From: Fibrobacter sp. UWB10
GTDB lineage: Bacteria; Fibrobacterota; Fibrobacteria; Fibrobacterales; Fibrobacteraceae
Assembly: GCF_900182935.1 (NCBI RefSeq)
Contig: NZ_FXUE01000001.1
Span: forward strand, 496,001-560,000
DNA length: 64,000 nt
Reading direction: 5' to 3'
Below the pieces are notes generated by a model. That model was not told the origin of the DNA and did no database searches. It was given only the letters and a program-made list of their open reading frames with translations. Below are positions 61,549 through 64,000 of this stretch, in pieces. The stretch's first letter is position 1. The number at the start of each line of letters is the position of its first letter. A program made the translations under genes and the position numbers.

Positions 61549-62413
61549 CAAGCTGATTGCGACGGTTGATATCGGGAGCCACAGCTGCATTCTGTTGATT
61601 GCGGCGTTTGAGGAGGGGGTGCTGGTTCCCAAGCTCCAGAAGGTGGAAGTCTGCCGCCTGGGCGAAGACATTTACGAACATGGTGCCATCACCGAGAAGC
61701 GAATCAAGGAACTCGAAGCCATCATGACGAAGTTCCGCATGGACTTGCATGCGCTAGGCGCAAACCTCAAGGCCGCGGTAATGACGGAAGCCATGCGCAA
61801 CGCCGAGAACCCGGACGAAGTGATTGCCGCAGTCGAACGTGCTCTCTGGGTCAAGCCGCGAATCATCAGCGGCGAAGAAGAAGGCAAACTCACCTACCGC
61901 TCGGTCAAGGAATGGCACGGCGAAGGCCTCGTGACAATTGACATCGGTGGCGGTTCCACGGAACTCAGCAACGGCGACAACACGTTCTCAATTCCGGTGG
62001 GCGCCCTCAAGATGTTCAAGGCCATGGGTCCGATCCCTGGCCCGGAATACAAGAAGTTTGTGAAGGAAACCTTCAAGGAAGTCAGTTTCAAGGGCATGAC
62101 CAAGAAGCCGGTGTACTTGATTGGCGGCACGGGCACAGCGCTGGCCATGGTTTACCTGAACAAGCAACAGTTTGACTACAAGGCCATCGAAGGTTTGGAG
62201 CTTTCGATTAGCGACCTAGATGCCGTGACAACAAAAATTTCGAACCTGTCCAAGGAACTGCGCGCTATGCTCCCGGGCCTTGAAAACGGTCGCCACGAAG
62301 TCATTATTTGCGGGCTTTTCTGGCTCAAGTCGCTCTTGGAAAAACTCCGCGTCGAAACATTTAAAATTAGCACAGCCGGTTTAAGATTCGGGTTGCTTTA
62401 TGAGAATCAATAA
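61541..62413 (+). CDS. Ppx/GppA-family phosphatase
   Basis: Exopolyphosphatase or pppGpp phosphatase of the ASKHA fold. It is 290 residues, so it is a short form with only the two N-terminal ATPase-like domains. Start MDNKLIATVDIGSHSCILLIAAF; second phosphate motif VTIDIGGGSTELSNG; later LIGGTGTALAMVYL. The ATG at 61541 overlaps the upstream gene by 8 bases; the longer frame upstream is non-homologous. Its 3' end overlaps the pseudouridine synthase gene by 14 bases. Which substrate it takes cannot be decided. Confidence 0.9.
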   Translation: MDNKLIATVDIGSHSCILLIAAFEEGVLVPKLQKVEVCRLGEDIYEHGAITEKRIKELEAIMTKFRMDLHALGANLKAAVMTEAMRNAENPDEVIAAVERALWVKPRIISGEEEGKLTYRSVKEWHGEGLVTIDIGGGSTELSNGDNTFSIPVGALKMFKAMGPIPGPEYKKFVKETFKEVSFKGMTKKPVYLIGGTGTALAMVYLNKQQFDYKAIEGLELSISDLDAVTTKISNLSKELRAMLPGLENGRHEVIICGLFWLKSLLEKLRVETFKISTAGLRFGLLYENQ

Positions 62414-63122
62414 ATTCATTTCTCTCTGTGGAATTGCGAGCCGCCGCGCCGCCGACACCTTGATTGAAGAAGGTCGCGTGCAGGTGAATGGCGAGACAAT
62501 CAAGGACCTCGGTCACCAGGTCGACGAAAACGCCGACGAAATTCTGGTGGACGGCAAGCCCGCCAAGCTCCCCCGCAAAACAACGACCATCATGTTCCAC
62601 AAGCCGGCCGGTTGCGTGTGCACCAAGACCGACCCGCAGGGCCGCCGCACCGTATACGATTACCTGCCGCCAGCATACCAAAGCTTAAAGTATGTAGGCC
62701 GCCTCGACTTGCAGAGCCGCGGACTGTTGCTGTTTACCGACGACGGCGAACTGCTTCATCGACTCACGCACCCGAGTTATGAAATTCCGCGCAGCTACTA
62801 CGTGTGGACGGACCGCCCGTTGAGCGAACACTCCGCGCAAAAACTGGTGGACGGCGTAGACATTCGCGAAGAAGGCGAAGAACAAGAAGAAATCGCATTC
62901 GCCACCGACATCTATTTGGAAAAGGGTTTCGCCGAACTCGTGCTGATTGAAGGCAAGAACCGCGAAATCCGCCGCATGATGCGCGCCGTGGGCTACGAGA
63001 TTCGCGACTTGAAGCGCGTGAGCTACTGCAAGCTGACCTTGGGCGACTTGCCCGCCGGCGAATTCCGCGAACTCACCGCAGATGAGATGAACAAACTGAG
63101 GCAAGCGGTTCACGTAAAATAA
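62400..63122 (+). CDS. Pseudouridine synthase, RsuA/RluB family
   Basis: Modifies a uridine in rRNA. It is 240 residues. N-terminal S4 RNA-binding domain (MRINKFISLCGIASRRAADTLIEEGRVQVNG), then the catalytic domain with KYVGRLDLQSRGLLLFTDDG (catalytic Asp103) and the C-terminal VLIEGKNREIRRMMRAVG typical of RluB/RsuA. Whether it acts on 16S or 23S rRNA is not clear; the K-N-R-E-I-R-R-M block leans to RluB. Confidence 0.93.
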   Translation: MRINKFISLCGIASRRAADTLIEEGRVQVNGETIKDLGHQVDENADEILVDGKPAKLPRKTTTIMFHKPAGCVCTKTDPQGRRTVYDYLPPAYQSLKYVGRLDLQSRGLLLFTDDGELLHRLTHPSYEIPRSYYVWTDRPLSEHSAQKLVDGVDIREEGEEQEEIAFATDIYLEKGFAELVLIEGKNREIRRMMRAVGYEIRDLKRVSYCKLTLGDLPAGEFRELTADEMNKLRQAVHVK

Positions 63123-63200
63123 TGTGAGATGTGTGATGAGGAATGTGAAATGAAAAACAGATCATATCTAATCTCACATTACACATTTCACATCACTCAT
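63121..63200. repeat. Dispersed AATGTGAGATG-type inverted repeat, copy 3
   Basis: Left arm AATGTGAGATGTGTGATG + AGGAATGTGAAATG; right arm on the other strand ATGAGTGATGTGAAATG + TGTAATGTGAGATT. This is the longest of the three copies and could fold into a long imperfect hairpin after the pseudouridine synthase stop. Confidence 0.65.
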
Positions 63201-63226
63201 TTATTAACCAGTAACGAATAACTCTT

Positions 63227-64000
63227 ATGTCAAGGACTCTCTACATCGGTGATGTGCATGGTTGTGCCGACGAACTCGAGCGCATTGTAGACGCATTCGG
63301 TTTTGTGCGCGGCAAAGACACACTGTATCAGACCGGCGACATTATCAACAAAGGCCCCGACATGCTGCGGGCCCTGCAGTTCGTGAAGGATAACGGAATC
63401 CTCACAGTGCGCGGCAACCACGAAGAGCATTTGATTCGTGCGCTGGAACTGCCCGAAAGTGGCTGGACCGAAAAGCAACGCGCCCGATTCGCCAAACTCC
63501 CGATGGATATTTGGCACGCCATCGCCGCCGAAGTAAGCACTTGGCCCCTGTGGCGCGACACCCCACACGCACTGCTGGTTCATGCCGGCTTGGAACCTGG
63601 CAAGGTCAGACTAGAGGACATGGATCGAGAAGTTCTTTTGTCTGTAAGAAAATGGAACGATCGCCCGTGGTTTGAACAAATTAACTGGCCAAAAACTGTT
63701 GTATTCGGACATTGGGCCAAGATGGGATTCGTAAACAAGCCTGGATTTATCGGGCTTGACGCAGGTTGCGTTTACGGTAAAAAGCTGATGGGCTGGTGTC
63801 CTGAAGAAGACAAATTCTACGAAGTGCCTGCCGCCCGCGAATACACTCCGGTTAAGGATAAAGCGAAAACCGCCATCGATGCGCCCTGCATTGTGCCGGG
63901 AGACCAGTTGCCCGAATCTAAGCAACCAAAATCTTTCGAAGACATCAAGGCAAAAATTGCAAGCGGCGACATCGCACTTGCCGACGACAGCGAACACGCC
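63227..64000 (+). CDS. Metallophosphoesterase, PrpE/ApaH-like, 3' end beyond window
   Basis: Calcineurin-type Ser/Thr phosphatase or dinucleoside polyphosphatase. The visible 258 residues carry the full metal core: YIGDVHGCADEL, TGDIINKGPD, VRGNHEEHLI, LLVHAGLEPG and VFGHWAKMG. The stretch after residue 195 (EEDKFYEVPAAREYTPVKDKAK...) is a charged extension that runs off the window, so the protein is longer than ApaH cores. The start ATG at 63227 follows the dispersed repeat; no strong ribosome site. Confidence 0.9.
   Translation, partial: MSRTLYIGDVHGCADELERIVDAFGFVRGKDTLYQTGDIINKGPDMLRALQFVKDNGILTVRGNHEEHLIRALELPESGWTEKQRARFAKLPMDIWHAIAAEVSTWPLWRDTPHALLVHAGLEPGKVRLEDMDREVLLSVRKWNDRPWFEQINWPKTVVFGHWAKMGFVNKPGFIGLDAGCVYGKKLMGWCPEEDKFYEVPAAREYTPVKDKAKTAIDAPCIVPGDQLPESKQPKSFEDIKAKIASGDIALADDSEHA

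Overview
The window looks like a chromosomal piece of a Fibrobacter-type bacterium (phylum Fibrobacterota). The clues are two copies of the TIGR02147 regulator family, which is almost confined to Fibrobacter, each paired with a lipoprotein gene; secreted plant cell-wall enzymes (GH9 cellulase, CE8 pectinesterase, PL10 pectate lyase, GH3 glucosidase); a class I fumarase; and short palindromic intergenic repeats. The genus call is inference from gene families, not from a marker gene. No rRNA, tRNA or CRISPR array was seen.

Layout. 1-1427: 5' part of a GH9 cellulase gene. 1802-6569: an Ala/Pro-rich membrane-anchored protein, fumarase, and TIGR02147/lipoprotein pair 1. 6566-11493 (minus strand): a lipid and ribosome cluster, yceD(DUF177)-rpmF-plsX // fabD-fabG-acpP-rnc, without fabH. 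11564-16432: an efflux adaptor, a CDF metal transporter, an M16 peptidase and a hypothetical protein. 16669-20521: a two-gene pectin operon. 20884-23206: TIGR02147/lipoprotein pair 2. 23266-27618: monomeric isocitrate dehydrogenase and GH3.

27638-50619 is a surface-polysaccharide region: wecE, ATP-grasp and Gfo/Idh enzymes, a polyprenyl-phosphate-type glycosyltransferase, the ABC exporter Wzm/Wzt, an acetyltransferase, an FkbM methyltransferase, at least six more glycosyltransferases and large membrane proteins. The exporter genes are split by a hipBA toxin-antitoxin pair and a RhuM-type gene. From about 37480, inside wzt, the DNA turns strongly AT-rich and stays so to about 51550, which marks an exchanged polysaccharide cassette.

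50707-54351 is the most interesting part. A tyrosine recombinase lies 36 bp from a leaderless 3' pilin cassette. This cassette is inverted relative to a complete type IV pilin gene 2.2 kb away. The two share a perfect 21-bp inverted repeat, in the same codon frame, exactly where the cassette homology begins. Inverting the 2.6-kb segment would give an intact pilin with a different C-terminal domain. The segment also holds a membrane phosphotransferase/sulfatase-like gene. This resembles the logic of the Moraxella pilin inversion, but with a different recombinase class.

54731-64000 returns to housekeeping genes (HIT protein, RecO, PanB, Ppx/GppA-like, RluB-like, a metallophosphoesterase), mixed with a second prepilin-like protein, Rpn-type nuclease remnants, a frameshifted NYN-domain gene behind two tandem consensus promoters, a histone-H1-like AAKKP-repeat protein, and several families of short palindromic repeats.
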